Shown piece by piece: positions 1 to 10,164 of a stretch of 64,000 bases of DNA. A program made the translations under genes and the position numbers. Positions within the stretch are counted from its first letter, which is position 1. Each line of letters begins with the position of its first letter. Source of the DNA: Prorocentrum cordatum (lineage: Eukaryota; Sar; Dinophyceae; Prorocentrales; Prorocentraceae); NCBI GenBank assembly GCA_963575745.1, contig CAUYUJ010019899.1, positions 1-64,000 of the forward strand. Reading direction: 5' to 3'. Below the pieces are notes generated by a model. The model had not been told where the DNA came from and ran no database searches. It saw nothing but the letters and a program-made list of their open reading frames with translations.

Positions 1-216
1 CTCCTCCGGTCCAGGCGCGTCGCGACCATCGCCGTCCGCAGGGGCGCCCTTCCCAGCGGGGCGCCCGCGGGCAGCGGCAGCGGCGGGGAGGCCCCGCCGG
101 CCGCGGGCCGCGCCGGGGAGATCGAGGCCCTCTGCCTGCGGGCCTTCCGGGCGGCGCTGCTGCCGCGGCGCCGCGTGCCGGAGGCTCGGCACGGTCGAAG
201 CGGGCACGCAGCATGA
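1..216 (+). CDS. 3' end of an unidentified coding region (partial)
   Basis: Frame 1 is open from the first base of the window to a TGA at 214-216, giving about 71 codons with no start in view. The peptide is Ala/Gly/Arg-rich, with a likely amphipathic helix around residues 47-62 (EIEALCLRAFRAALL). I do not recognise the family. The stop lies two bases before the left end of a family B inverted-repeat element, so the element would sit in the 3' UTR if this is a gene. High GC makes long open frames common by chance, so this is only a candidate. Confidence 0.35.
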   Translation, partial: LLRSRRVATIAVRRGALPSGAPAGSGSGGEAPPAAGRAGEIEALCLRAFRAALLPRRRVPEARHGRSGHAA

Positions 217-217
217 A

Positions 218-335
218 GTCGGGCATGTCCTTCGTCTGGGGACGATTTCTCGACTGCGTCTGACTATTTGGGAGCATGTTTATGACAATTTTGCATTTGT
301 CATCAAGAAACCGCCTCTGGGAGGACGTGCCCGAC
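218..335. mobile_element. Family B MITE-like element, short copy
   Basis: The left end GTCGGGCATGTCCTTC and the right end GGAGGACGTGCCCGACC are inverted repeats matching the other family B copies (24101, 35037, 41447, 46662, 48210). At 118 bp this copy is shorter than the usual 145-160 bp, so part of the interior is missing. Confidence 0.6.
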
Positions 336-377
336 CGAAACGTAGCCCCCCCAGACCCCCCCCGAGCAGCGAAAGAA

Positions 378-520
378 TCACGACGGGATGTTTTTCCCCA
401 TGTTCGGCCTCCAGGGGCCCTTCCTGGGCCTCGGGAGCGACAAAAGCCGACTCGGGGCGAAAGACTTGTCCCGGGGAAGGGGTCGAGACCCCGGGGGCGT
501 CGACGTAGAGAAATTATCCC
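378..520 (+). repeat. Family R dispersed repeat, copy 1
   Basis: A block of about 150 bp with the order CACGACGGGA..., GGCCTCCAGGGGCCC, GGGAGCGACAAAAGCC, GGGGAAGGGGTCGAGAC, GTCGACGTAGAGAAA. It is nearly identical over about 120 bp to 1490-1625 and recognisably related to blocks at 4337, 5205, 7052, 13740, 20710, 41750, 48905, 53440, 57590 and 61790. It has no coding capacity. Confidence 0.7.
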
Positions 521-654
521 CGCAAAGCAACCTAACAGCGATGTGTAGGAGCATATCTGGAAGCATTCCCCTTAAGATTCAGATGAGAATCCAGTTGTAG
601 AATTCTGCTGTTCTCGAAGTCGTAGTCGCATTCGCGATGACAGTCGCAGTGGCA

Positions 655-1008
655 ACGGCAGTCGCAGTCACAGTCTCAGCCTCAGCCTGCCTCAGCCTCA
701 GCCTCAGCCTGCCTCAGCCTCAGCCTCAGCCTGCCTCAGCCTCAGCCTCAGACTGCTTCAGCCTCAGCCTCAGTCTGCCTTCAGCCTCGGCCTCAGCCTC
801 AGCCTGCCTCAGCCTCAGCCTGCATCAGCCCCAGCCTCAGCCTCAGCCTGCCTCAGCATCAGCCTGCTTCAGCCTCAGCCTCAGCCTGCCTCAGCCTCAG
901 CCTCAGTCTGCTTCAGCCTCAGCCTCAGTCTGCCTTCAGCCTCGGCCTCAGCCTCAGCCTGCCTCAGCCTCAGCCTGCCTCAGCCTCAGCCTCAGCCTGC
1001 CTCAGCGT
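655..1008 (+). repeat. CCTCAG hexanucleotide array
   Basis: Imperfect tandem CCTCAG (AGCCTC) units with occasional CTGCCTC and CTTCAG variants, about 350 bp. The open frame across it is a low-complexity Ser/Leu/Gln/Pro translation of the repeat, not a gene. Confidence 0.9.
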
Positions 1009-1367
1009 TGAAAATGTGGGCCGGGAATGGAGTTCTGGGAACTCGAAGAACACGAAGTGGCCTGCAGTTGGCTCCGGGCATTCAAAATCATGCCCAGGAA
1101 TGGAGTTCTGGGAAGTCGAAGAGCACGAAGTGGCCTACAGTTGGCTCCGGGCATCCAAAATGTGGCCCGGGAATAGAGTTCTGGGAAGTCGAAGAGCACG
1201 AAGTGGCCTACAGTTGGCTCCGGGCATCCAAAATGTGGCCCGGGAATGGAGTTCTGGGAGGTCGAAGAGCACGAAGTGTGTGACTGTTGGCTCCGGTTAT
1301 TCGAAATGTGGCCCGGGAATGGAGTTCTGGGAGGTCGAAGAGCACGAAGTGTGTGACTGTTGGCTTA
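1008..1367 (+). repeat. 73-bp tandem repeat, about five units
   Basis: Units start AATGTGGCCCGGGAATGG and run through TTCTGGGAAGTCGAAGAGC and CACGAAGTGGCC to TTGGCTCCGGGCATCC, period about 73 bp. The last two units diverge (GTGTGTGACTGTTGGC). Two frames stay open because the period is not a multiple of three and stops are rare; this is not evidence of coding. Confidence 0.85.
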
Positions 1368-1489
1368 AAACGAGCCCGGTTCTGTTCCCGGTTCTCCTCC
1401 CCGGCACCCGCCCAGACCCCCCTGAGGAGTCATGATGCTCTCTTTTGAGTCCACTAGAAACCTATCAGCAAGAGCTGTTAGGTAAAAAT

Positions 1490-1625
1490 CATGGCTCCCC
1501 ATGTTCGGCCTCCAGGGGCCCTTCCTGGGCCTCGGGAGCGACAAAAGCCGACTCGGGGCGAAAGACTTGTCCCGGGGAAGGGGTCGAGACCCCGGGGGCG
1601 TCGACGTAGAGAAAAAATCATGGCG
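1490..1625 (+). repeat. Family R dispersed repeat, copy 2
   Basis: Nearly identical to 395-515 in the same orientation, about 1.1 kb away, so the two copies are young or recently duplicated. Confidence 0.7.
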
Positions 1626-2197
1626 TGGGGGACTGGGCCTGGCGGTTGCGGGCAAGATCGGCGGCGAGCGAGGGGGGGGGGCGTGAGAAGGAGACGAGAC
1701 GCCCTCTCAGAAGGCGGCGGGACTTCTCTCAGAAGGCTCCGCGCCCTCCGAGAGGTGTTTGTTGCGTCTTCGGGGGAGGCTCGGAAAACTTCGAAGGAGG
1801 CCGGGGGACTTCTGGGCCTTCTGAGAATAGGCCCGCCCCTCCTCACTCCTCCCCCACGCTCCCCGTACCCGTCCGTCGTTTGAGGTAGGTATCTTGGGAC
1901 TTCCAGATCCCCATACACTTCGGGCGCCTTCCTACTTCAAGAGTAGAGCGATCTTCCCTGCTCCCCCCTCTTCAGGGGGCGGGCGGAAGCTCGATCTACT
2001 TCAGCGCCTTCCTATGTCCTGGTTCTACCTGCTTCTCTCGACCGACGTGCACGTTGATCGGAGGCAGAGGTCTGGGAGCGGGCCCCGAGGGCAGCGGGTC
2101 CTAGAATCGGCGGCGGGCTCAGCCTTGAGATCCTGGCGTTGCATGTTTTGTCACGCCTGTCGTTTTCGCCATGGTTCGTGCCGTGGTCGACGACACG
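1626..2197. other. Intergenic; block related to 19.7-20.1 kb
   Basis: No gene seen. Positions about 1695-1850 contain AGAAGGC, GCGCCCTC(C/G)GAGA, GTCTTCGGGG(G/A)AGGCTC and CTTCTGAGA in the same order as 19705-20080, so this is a diverged dispersed repeat. Positions 1920-2030 hold CGCCTTCCTACTTC and CGCCTTCCTATGTCC, a weak internal duplication. Confidence 0.4.
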
Positions 2198-2374
2198 TAA
2201 ATGTGGCCCTTCGTCCGAGTGACCTTTGGTGCGCAGCCATCGGGGCCCCCCGATCGACGAGTGCGGCGCGACAGTAGCGTCTTGCGCGCTTGGCTTTCGC
2301 CCCCCCCCCCCCCCCCCCCCCCCCCCTCCCCCCTTCTGGCCCTCAACAACGGCGCACCCAAAAGGTCACTCTTA
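2198..2374. mobile_element. Family J inverted-repeat element, copy 1
   Basis: Left end TAAATGTGGCCCTTCGTCC followed by GTGACCTTTGGTGCGC; right end GCGCACCCAAAAGGTCACTC TTA in inverted orientation. Related ends occur at 5950-6461 and 58710-58872. A poly-C tract at about 2300-2333 lies inside. Confidence 0.5.
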
Positions 2375-2379
2375 ACCAA

Positions 2380-2805
2380 TGATTGATGATGATGATGATG
2401 ATTGATGATGATGATGATGATGATGATTGGATGATTGGGGGGGGATGATGGTGGTGATGGTGATGGTTGATGGTTGTGATGGTGACTGATGATGATGGGA
2501 TGGTGATGGTGTGATGGTGATGGCGATGGTGATGGTGGTGATCATGGTCGTTGCTGTGATTGGATTTGATGATGGTGATGATGATTGGTCTTGATGTGGG
2601 AGGTGATGTGTGTTTGATGGATGGTTTTGGGTGAGATGATGATGATGATGATGAGATGCATGGTGATGAGTGATGATGGTGATGACGATGATGATGATGT
2701 GATGATGATGATGATGCGAATTGATGATGTCTGGCTGATGATGGTATGCTGATGTTGATGATGTGCTGCTGTGCTGCTGATGATGATGATGATGATGGTT
2801 TGCAC
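2380..2805 (+). repeat. TGA/ATG trinucleotide-rich tract
   Basis: Interrupted (TGATGA)n and (GGTGAT)n, about 425 bp. Antisense frames give His/Ser/Ile-rich low-complexity peptides that I do not regard as genes. Confidence 0.9.
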
Positions 2806-2984
2806 TTCTTGTTTTTCTTCGCGTTAGGACCATCGAGGGGTAGCATCTGCTGGACCCACCCCAAGCAAAACATCCGCGCGCGGCATCGAAACAATGGCAC
2901 GGGGGACGGACGTCCGAGTGACGGCGAGGGAGGAAGTGTTCGTTTTCCTTCTTTCACCTATTCATGTTTCGGCGATGGCGGGAA

Positions 2985-3275
2985 TCGTACCCCCCCCCCC
3001 CTCCTCCCTCCCCTCCCCTCTCCCCTCCCCCCTCCCCCTTCCCTTCCTCCTCCTCCCTCCTCCTCCTCCCTTCCTCCTCCTCACTCCTCCCTCCCTCCTC
3101 CGCCCTCCCTCCGGCCTCCTCTCCCCCCTCCTCCTACTCCTCCTCCTCCTCCTCCTCCTCCTCCTCCTCCTGCTCCTATCCTCCCCCCCCCCCCCCCCCC
3201 CTCCTCCCCCTCCTCCTCCCCTCCCTCCTCCTCCTCCTCCTCCTCCTCCTCAGCCCCCCCCTCTCCCCCCCCCAT
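2985..3275 (+). repeat. CCT/poly-C pyrimidine tract
   Basis: About 290 bp of almost pure C/T on the plus strand, with (CCT)n runs and C homopolymers. It ends at CCATGGAGTAGATCTTG, where the composite repeat described next begins. Confidence 0.9.
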
Positions 3276-3284
3276 GGAGTAGAT

Positions 3285-4336
3285 CTTGCCTGTTTTTGGC
3301 GCCTGCTTCGAGCAGGTCGGGTCTGCCCCAAGAGCCGCACTGTTGCAAACAGTCGTTGCAAGCAGGGGTTCGGAGCCAGACCCCACACCCCCCAACCCCC
3401 CCTTCCCGCCCAGTTCCGAAACGCAGAAAACATTAGCCTGGCGAAGGACCCAGCCATCTTCAGCTGTGAGTGCCGGCAGCATAGGGGGCCACGAAATGCG
3501 CGACGTGCACGCCGGATTGGAACGTGTGAGGGGTGTGCCGAATCGGGCGCGGGTACGCCATGTGGACCTTGCCGTTGGGGCCCTCGGTGGAACTCCCTAT
3601 GGAGCCACGAAGCGTGTGATGGGTGTGCCGAATCGGGCGCGGGTACGCCATGTGGACCCTGCCCCTGAGGCCTTCGGCGGAGCTCCCTATGGGGGCCACG
3701 GAACGTGTGAGGGGCGTGCCGAATTGGACGCGTGTACGCCATGTGGACCCTGCCGCTGGGGCCCTCGGTGGAGCTACCTATGGGGCCACGGAGCGTCTGA
3801 GGGGTGTACCGAATCGGGCGCGGGTACGCCATGTGGATCCTGCCTTTGGGTCCTTCGGTGGAGCTCCCTATGGGGCCACGAAGCGTGTGAGGGTGTACCG
3901 AATCGGGCGCGGGTACGCCATGTGGACCCTGCCGTTGGGTCCTTCGGCGGCGCTCCCTATGGGGGCCACGAGACGTGTGATGGGGTGTACCGAATCGGGT
4001 GCGGGTACCCCATGTGGACCCTGCCGCTGGGGCCTTCGGGGGACCTCCCTATGGGGCCACGTGACGTGTGAGGCGTGCGCCGAAACGGGTGCGGGTACGC
4101 CATGTGGACCCTGTCGCTGGGGCCTTCGGTGGAGCTCTCTATGGGCCCACGAAACGCGTGAGGGTTGCAAGGACGGGAGGAGGGAGGAGGAGGAGGAGGA
4201 CGAGGAGGAGGAGGAGGAACGCGGGGGCCGTCTCGTCAAAACGAGGACCCATCACCACAGGACGGTTGCGAACGATCCAGGACGAAGAGCCAGTTCCCAG
4301 GAAGTGCTCCAGAGCTCCAGGGGCCCCATGGCCAGA
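3285..4336 (+). repeat. Composite repeat carrying a 91-bp tandem array (V1)
   Basis: The left flank (3285-3487) includes GCACTGTTGCAAACAGTCG and GGCGAAGGACCCAG. About eight units of 90-92 bp follow at 3488-4165 (GTGTGCCGAATCGGGCGCGG, TACGCCATGTGGACCCTGCC, GGAGCTCCCTATGG). The right flank contains CATCACCACAGGACGGTTG and ACGATCCAGGACGAAG. The flanks recur at 10.8-11.4 kb, and array plus flanks recur at 24.3-25.5 kb (inverted) and 26.9-27.3 kb. Units are not multiples of three throughout, so the long frames are shadows. Confidence 0.85.
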
Positions 4337-4475
4337 CCCCCGACGTCGTGTTTGTTTCGCAACGTCGCCCCCCAGAGGTCTGGAGCCCTTCTCCGGGACC
4401 CGTGCTTCATTATGAGTCCTTGTTTCAAGGCCCCGAGTGCTGGAAAGGAGCCCCGGAGGCCGAACATAATGCAAA
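4337..4475 (-). repeat. Family R dispersed repeat, copy 3 (minus)
   Basis: Reverse-oriented copy: AACGTCGCCCCCCAGAGGTC, then a TGAGTCCTTGTTTCAAGG segment, then the GGCCGAACATAA end. It abuts the V1 right flank. Confidence 0.55.
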
Positions 4476-4689
4476 GCAGGGGTTTCGTATCAAAACAGCG
4501 ATGGGTTCATGCATAAACTTATTCATGAACTGGTCATGGATTAGAAATCCTATGTTTTCAAAAATCCCATGTAGTAAAAATTGCCCTGCATGTTGAACAG
4601 CAGCAGCCGACTGGTAGCGGGTCCAGAGGAAGCCGGGTCCTATAGAGGAGCGGCGGCGCGTTCTCGCCGGGGCCTCGGGCCCTGGTACC

Positions 4690-5035
4690 ATCTCAAATCG
4701 ATATGCCTCCTCCTCTTTCTCCTCCTCCTCCTCCTCCTCCTCGGCCCTCCTCCTCCTCCTCGTTCCTCCGTCGTCCCCTCCCTGGGCGCCCCCGTCGATT
4801 CCAGGACCCGCTTCCCTCTTCATCCTCCTTCTCCTCCTCCTCCTCCTTCCTCTCCTCCTTCCTTCCTCTCCTCCTTCTCCTCCTCCTCCTCCTCCTCCTC
4901 CTCCTAGCGAGCGCTCCTCCCCCTCTTCCTCCTCCTCCTTCTCCACTTTTTCCTCCTCCTCCTCCTCTCTTCTCCTCCTCCTCCTCCTCCTCCTCCTCTC
5001 TTCCTCCTCCTCCTCCTCCTCCTCCTCCTCCACTC
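4690..5035 (+). repeat. CCT trinucleotide tract
   Basis: About 345 bp of interrupted (CCT)n, with one GC-rich island at 4765-4815 (CGTCGTCCCCTCCCTGGGCG). That island resembles the complement of the flank of the GGA tract at 5550, suggesting related loci. Confidence 0.9.
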
Positions 5036-5052
5036 CGTTTGTTTTCTTCTCT

Positions 5053-5137
5053 CTGTCGCAACCCGAGGCCAGTCGGAAGGGCGGCCGGGCGTTTCGCTGG
5101 AGACTTCCTCACCATCTGTGAGCAACGAATGTTGGAA
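5053..5137 (+). repeat. Family K short dispersed repeat, copy 1
   Basis: CTGTCGCAACCCGAGGCCAG, then GGGCGTTTCGCTGGAGACTT and CCTCACCAT. The same order occurs at 28409-28492, and both copies directly follow a CCT tract. Confidence 0.6.
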
Positions 5138-5204
5138 AAATGTTGGGCTTCTCGTGGTGGCGCAATTGTTTCGCAAGCCCAGCCCTTCAACTGCAACGGA
5201 AGGT

Positions 5205-5400
5205 TTTCCGTCGTCTTCGACACCCGGGGGCCCTCGCTGGGCCCAGGGTTGAAAAGCGATAGGGGAAGAAAAGCCGGTCTGCGGAAGTGGTCCACCCAGA
5301 TTCCCCACGTCCAGGACTTTTTCAAAATTTCGATCCACTTCAGAAGTCTGGACCCCTTTCCCCGGGATTGGATTTTCACCTGCACTGTTTCTGACGGTGC
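5205..5400 (-). repeat. Family R dispersed repeat, copy 4 (minus)
   Basis: Contains CACCCGGGGGCCCTCGCTGG and CTTCAGAAGTCTGGACCCC with CCCCGGGATTGG, the reverse-orientation order of family R with extra internal sequence. Confidence 0.45.
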
Positions 5401-5577
5401 GGAGGCCTCGTGAGGGGCCTCGGAGACCGAAATTCTGCAACGCGAGGAGGTTCGGGCAGAGTTTCGGGGACCCCGCATTTGGAACAAACCAGAGCCCATC
5501 GGAGGTATGGGAGCGAATCCCGAGGGACGCGGGTCCTGGAATGGACGGGGGGCGCCCAGGGAGGGGGCGACGGAGGG

Positions 5578-5660
5578 ACGAGGAGGAGGAGGAGGAGGAG
5601 GAGGAGGAGGAGGAGGAGGAGGAGGAGGAGGAGGAGGAGGAGGAGGAGGAGGAGGAGGAG
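5578..5660 (+). repeat. GGA microsatellite
   Basis: Uninterrupted (GGA)n of about 80 bp. Confidence 0.95.
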
Positions 5661-5766
5661 TGGGGAGGAGTGCGGTGTTTTCCCATGGAGGTTCGGGAGG
5701 CCTCCGTCCTTCTGGGGAGAGCTCCCTAGGCCTTCTCCTCCGCCGCCTCCTGAGAGGGCCTCGACT

Positions 5767-5945
5767 TCAGTCGGGGCGTTGACCTAAGGCACCCCAAATA
5801 GGGAACGGGGCTCCTATATCCCATGAGTTGAACTTCGATTTCCCATGGAAGACCTCAGGAAAGCAGAAGGCAAGCTGCAGAACAGTCAAGGAACACCGAG
5901 CCCCTCCCCAACGACAAGGGTTCCTTCTGCAGGGCCTCAGCTGTA
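5767..5945 (-). mobile_element. Family A MITE-like element, copy 1 (minus)
   Basis: Ends TTCAGTCGGGGCG and a degraded GGGCCTCAGCTGTA. Internal marks in reverse orientation: TTGAACTTCGATTTCCCATG, AAGGAACACCGAGCCCC and GGGTTCCTTCTGCAGGG. Length about 180 bp, matching copies at 8894, 40742, 52159 and 61281. Confidence 0.8.
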
Positions 5946-5949
5946 CACG

Positions 5950-6461
5950 TAAGAGTGACCTCTCGCCCGAGTGGCCCTGGGGTGGGCGTCTTTGTTTGCC
6001 GTGGTCTGGCCGCTCGTCATCGTTGTGCTGGTCCAGTGGTGGTGTGCGGCAGGCCGTGGGGCTTGCATCGTTCATGCGTTCTGCTCGAGGTGGGCCTCGC
6101 TATACGTTCATTCGTGTATGGCGTTGATGCGGGCGCGGTGCAGTATTTGTTCCTCGGGCCTTTCTGCATTTCCTCCAGATTTTCGTGGTGCTCATGCTGG
6201 CCACGCCCGCTTAGAGTTGATTGCATCGATGATGGCAACAGCAGGTAGCGGGAGGAGGAGGAGGAGGAGGAGGAGGAGGAGGAGGAGGAGGAGGAGGAGG
6301 AGGAGGAGGAAGGGAAGGAGGAGGAGGACGAGGAGGACGACGACGAGGATGAGGACGAGGAGGAGGAGGAGGAGGAGTGACCGAAGCGGTAGCAGCGGCT
6401 TGGGCGCCCGGGTTTGGCCGCCACGCGTCCCCCGTGAAGTCGCGCACCAAGGGTCACTCTT
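5950..6461. mobile_element. Family J inverted-repeat element, copy 2, with internal GGA tract
   Basis: Left end TAAGAGTGACCTCTCGCCC, right end GCGCACCAAGGGTCACTCT. The 6248-6376 interior is a (GGA)n tract with GAC interruptions; without it the element would be nearer the size of the other copies. The left end starts four bases after the family A copy ends. Confidence 0.45.
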
Positions 6462-7051
6462 GTCCAGGGTCCGTCTTCCGTGTAGAGTGGAGACCCATGC
6501 CAAGAAACATCGTGCATGCCTCCAGGGTGCCTTGGATTTCTTGGATTTCGATGGTTCTGCCATGGAAGCGCGACGTCCCCGCACCGTGAATCAGTGTACG
6601 TCCTGGGGTCTCAGGGTTGGGTTTCTCGTGGCAGGCTTCTTGTGGTCGGGCCCCTCTTTCGTGTAAATCTCTGAAGGCCTGCCCCCTTGCAATTCCCTGT
6701 CCCCCCGCGGCGCGCCGCGGATGGAAAGGCTCTGGACCGTCCCCAGAGTGATCCGACAGCGCCGTGGTCCACGGCGCGGGCCAGCGGAGGTCTGCCTGGA
6801 CCCCTCCCTTGGGACCGATGGTTGTATCCCGAATTTAGCTGCTCTGGTACGCACGTTTTGAAACGTAACACGTGCCGTGTTCAAAACGTACGTGTTCAGC
6901 CTACGTATTGAGCTCCGTATCACTACGCTACGTCCTGCGTGTTGCGTATCGGAGCAACTAAGATCCCGAGTCGTTTTGTTGACGGTCCGCGGGCCCTACG
7001 AGCAGGAGGGGCTACAGTCCCAGACATGCTCGCGTCGCCTAACAAAAATCA
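6462..7051. other. No recognisable feature except a small palindrome
   Basis: Mixed-composition sequence without a convincing gene. Positions about 6848-6897 form an imperfect palindrome built from GCACGTTTTGAAACG and TTCAAAACGTACGTG. Confidence 0.5.
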
Positions 7052-7215
7052 GGACGGGAGGTTTTCTCTTTTCACCTTGCGGCCCCAGGGGCCCTCGCCG
7101 GGCCCTGGGGCCGTCAACAAAAACGACTGGGGACTACAAGGTGGTCCTGGGGTAAGGGTCGGGACTTCCGGGGACGCCGTCCCGAAAAAATCAGGACGTC
7201 GCATGTCTGGGGTCC
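7052..7215 (+). repeat. Family R dispersed repeat, copy 5
   Basis: AATCAGGACGGGAGGTTTTC, then GGGGCCCTCGCCGGGCC, a CGTCAACAAAAACGACT block, GGTCGGGACTTCCGGGG and AAAAATCAGGACGTCGCATG. The closest relatives are at 48905 and 53440. Confidence 0.7.
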
Positions 7216-7904
7216 ATACTCTCCGTTTGGGCTTGCTCCGTCTGACCTCAGCCTCTCTTGATAGGACGCCGAGTCCCTACCGAGCAAGGCCCTGCGGAGA
7301 GTGCACGGTCCCCGTCTGGACGGACCCCGCCTGGACTCGGTACCTCCTGGTGCGACGGCCGCCAGAGGCTGAAACTGGGCCAGGCCCTCGCGTCGTGACC
7401 TGCTCGCGAAACGCGAGGGAGTTCGGGGTCCTCTTGTGGCCCTTATGGGCCCGCTCAGAGGCATCTTGGGCCGTCTCGAATGAATATATTCGGCCGCCCT
7501 GGGGTCATCTTGAGCTGTCTTCAGGGCATGTTGGGCCCTATGCTGCTGGGCATCGGCGCCCGCGCCTCTTGCGTGCTGGGTCTCCGGGCCCCGGGGACGG
7601 GTGGTCGCGAGACGCCCCGGGGACGGGTCTGGACGCCCCGGGGCGTGCCAGACCCAGCACTCCCTCGCGCCGCGAGGGAGTGCTGGGCCTCCGGGCCCCG
7701 GGGCTGCCCGAGGACGTGCTGCCTGGGCATCGGCGCCCGCGCCTCTCTCTCGCGTGCCCGTGCCCGGGGTCGGGTGGTCGCCCCCCCCCCCGAGGTGCGG
7801 CGAGCGTGCGCCGCCCTGGCCGGCGTCGCGAGGCGGGGGCGGCCGCCGCGCGGCGCGGCGGGCGCGGCCGCGCGGCCCCCGAGGAGGAACAACAGCAACA
7901 ACAC
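7216..7904. other. GC-rich intergenic DNA with an internal inverted repeat
   Basis: No gene supported. Within 7556-7760, GTGCTGGG(T/C)CTCCGGGCC occurs twice and CAGACCCAGCACTCCCTCGC faces it, forming a hairpin around CGCGCCGCGAGGG. GGGCATCGGCGCCCGCGCCT is repeated at 7550 and 7727. Confidence 0.5.
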
Positions 7905-8030
7905 GGGAGGGAGGAGGAGGAGGAGGAGGAGGAGGAGGAGGAGGAGGAGGAGGAGGAGAGGAGGAGGAGGAGGCGGAGGCGGAGGAGGGGGGGGGGAGGG
8001 GGAGGAGGAGGAGGAGGAGGAGGAGCTCCC
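7905..8030 (+). repeat. GGA microsatellite
   Basis: (GGA)n with short GGC and G-run interruptions. Confidence 0.95.
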
Positions 8031-8044
8031 CCCGGCCGTGCTGC

Positions 8045-8340
8045 CGCCGGAGGTTCTGCCACGACAGACTGTCGGACCTGATGCGAGAGCGTCTGCCTTC
8101 GGTCGGTTCCCCGGGACACCCTCACGGGCCGATCGGCTTGGGAGAACGGCGGCGAAGGATGGGGGGAAGGGCTTCTTTGGCGGAGGTTCTGCCCCGACAG
8201 ACTCTGGCGTCGCTTTTGTCGGACCCCTGTCGGACCTTATGCGAGAGCGTCTGCCTTCGGTCGGTTCCCCGGGACACCCTCACGGGTCGATCGGCCTGGG
8301 AGAACGGCGGCGAAGGATGGGGGGAAGGGCTTCTTTGGTC
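8045..8340 (+). repeat. Tandem duplication, period 160 bp
   Basis: ATGCGAGAGCGTCTGCCTTC occurs at 8080 and 8240, and GAAGGATGGGGGGAAGGGCT ends both units. Two units, very similar, so recent. Confidence 0.85.
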
Positions 8341-8495
8341 AGAGGGAGGGTGTCCGAGCGGTCTTGCTCCTTCCCTGCTCGCGTTGGTCCGTGGCGCTTT
8401 CGGCTCGAATCCCGCTAGCAGCGAGCGCGTCGTGGCTTCTGAGAGTGCCGCCAAGCACCCACTCTCTTACCCGCAGCTGCGGGGGGATCAGTCAT

Positions 8496-8760
8496 GGGGA
8501 GGCGGGGGGGAGGAGGAGGAGGAGGGGAGGAGGAGGAGGAGGAGGAGGAGGGGAGGAGGGGGGAGGGGGAGGGGGAGGGGGGGGGAGGGGGGAGGGGGTG
8601 AGGGGGAGGGGGAGGGGGGGGGGAGGGGGAGGGGGGAGGGGGAGGGGGGGGAGGGGGAGGGGAAGGGGGACGGGGAGGGGGAGGGGGAGTGGGAGGGGGA
8701 GGAGGAGGGGGAGGAGGAGGAGGAGGAGGAGGAGGAGGAGGAGGAGGAGGAGGAGGAGCT
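8496..8760 (+). repeat. G-rich GGA/GGGGGA tract
   Basis: About 260 bp of G/A-only sequence on the plus strand with long G runs, a candidate for G-quadruplex or triplex structure. Confidence 0.95.
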
Positions 8761-8893
8761 GAGCATGGCTCTGTGCGCCGCGGCCCCGCTCCGGGCGTGC
8801 AGGGCCACCGTCGGGAGTGGCTCGACCCTTGCGCTTGGGGTCGTCGTCGTCGTCGAGGTTGCCCCAGACCAGGCAGTCCAGATGGGGTCCGAG

Positions 8894-9073
8894 TACAGTC
8901 GGGGCCCAGAAGAAGGAACCCTTTTCGTTGGGGAGGGGCTCCGTGTTCCTTGATTGTTTCACAGCTCGCCCTAGGTTTTCCCGAGGCTTCCCATGGGAAA
9001 TCGAAGTTCAACTTGTGGATAGAAGGGGCGTCGTTCCTTATTTAGGGTTCCCTAGGTCAACGCCCCGACTGTA
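8894..9073 (+). mobile_element. Family A MITE-like element, copy 2
   Basis: 180 bp bounded by TACAGTCGGGGC and GCCCCGACTGTA, a perfect 12-bp inverted repeat ending in TA. Interior: GAAGAAGGAACCCTTTTCG, TTGGGGAGGGGCTC, CATGGGAAATCGAAGTTC, GGTTCCCTAGGTCAACG. No open frame, so it would be non-autonomous. Confidence 0.85.
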
Positions 9074-9336
9074 GATGGGGTCGGCGGATCGCGCAGCATC
9101 GCCGATGCATCCATCGGCCATGCGGCTCGCCGTGGAGGCCGATGTTCTGTGGGCCGACGTCGCCGATGCATCGCCGACGGCGCTGACGTATCGGCGAGTC
9201 TTTCGAGACGCGGGCACCCAGACCTCTTGACCCTTCCTTGGGCCCACCTTTGTTCCTGAGCCTTGTTGTTGCACTGCCCCTGAAAGCCAGAATCTGGCCT
9301 CTAGGGTGCTGATGACTGACGGAATCTTTCTGCTGC

Positions 9337-9490
9337 TCACTCCGCGGCCCCATTGGTTGCGACCCTCTTGGGTTTTTTTTTTATCCTGGACCGTTTGTCG
9401 TGATCAGGAGGCCCGAGCACGACGAGCAGCTGCCGAAACGGCGGGAGAGCGCCGGAGCTGAGCAGGTCGGCCCGCCCGATGTCTGACTCC

Positions 9491-9548
<58 letters not shown>

Positions 9549-9582
9549 AGTCGCGCCGCAAGGGGGGGACGGTTCCAGCCAC
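9337..9582 (-). CDS. Candidate acidic/basic protein fragment (minus strand)
   Basis: This minus-strand frame reads a run of about 18 Asp encoded by the GTC tract (GAC on this strand), then a non-repetitive stretch with ordinary composition (IGRADLLSSGALPPFRQLL) and a basic tail (KRSRIKKKPKRVA) before a stop. The tail could be a nuclear-localisation type signal. I do not recognise a family. The non-repetitive half makes it more gene-like than neighbouring repeat frames, but there is no independent support for a start or splice sites, and it may be a shadow of the microsatellite. Confidence 0.25.
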
Positions 9583-9688
9583 GCGCTGCCCAGGCTTCTC
9601 TCAGCCTGCCCAGGCTCCGCTCCTTTGCGCCTCTCAGGGGCTCAGCCCGCGGCGGCCGGTTGCGGTACCATATCGCGTTGTTCTTTGC

Positions 9689-9723
<35 letters not shown>

Positions 9724-10110
9724 CTTGTCGTCCTCGGTCGCCGCCGCCGTCGCCTCCGTCGTCGGCGTCGTCCTCGTCGTGGTCGCCTGTCGTCGTTCGC
9801 GTCGTCGTCGTCGTCGTTCGCGTCGTCGTCGGCTGTCGTCGTCGCCTATCGTCGTCGCCTGTAGACTTCTGCATCGTCGTCGTCGTTCGCGTCGTCGTTT
9901 GCATCGTCGTTGTCGACATCGTCGTCGTCGCCTGTCGTCGTCGTTCGCGTCGTCGTCGTTCGCGTCGTCGCCGTCGTCGTCGTCGTCGTCGGTCGCGCCG
10001 CCCGGGCGGGGCTGGGCGGCTCCATGACGTCGCCGCGGCTCCTGGCGCTCCTGGCGTTGGCAGCGCGGGAGGCCCGTCGCCCCAACGTAGTCATCGTCGC
10101 CACCGCCGCT

Positions 10111-10164
<54 letters not shown>

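Noticed and set aside
1008-1367. Direct repeats resembling a CRISPR array
   Set aside because: Units of 73 bp are contiguous with no unique spacers, and the DNA is eukaryotic.
3176-4516. Repeat-protein-like frames over the 91-bp array
   Set aside because: Unit length varies (90-92 bp) and frames shift between units; the same DNA is found inverted elsewhere. A DNA-level tandem repeat explains it.
7601-8953. 450-codon plus-strand frame
   Set aside because: It is stitched from GGA tracts, a tandem duplication and GC-rich DNA; no motif and no ordinary protein composition.
10020-10095. MTSPRLLALLALAAREARRP as a signal peptide start
   Set aside because: Embedded in GTC repeat with no continuing coding sequence; the hydrophobic look comes from CTCCTGGCG phrases.
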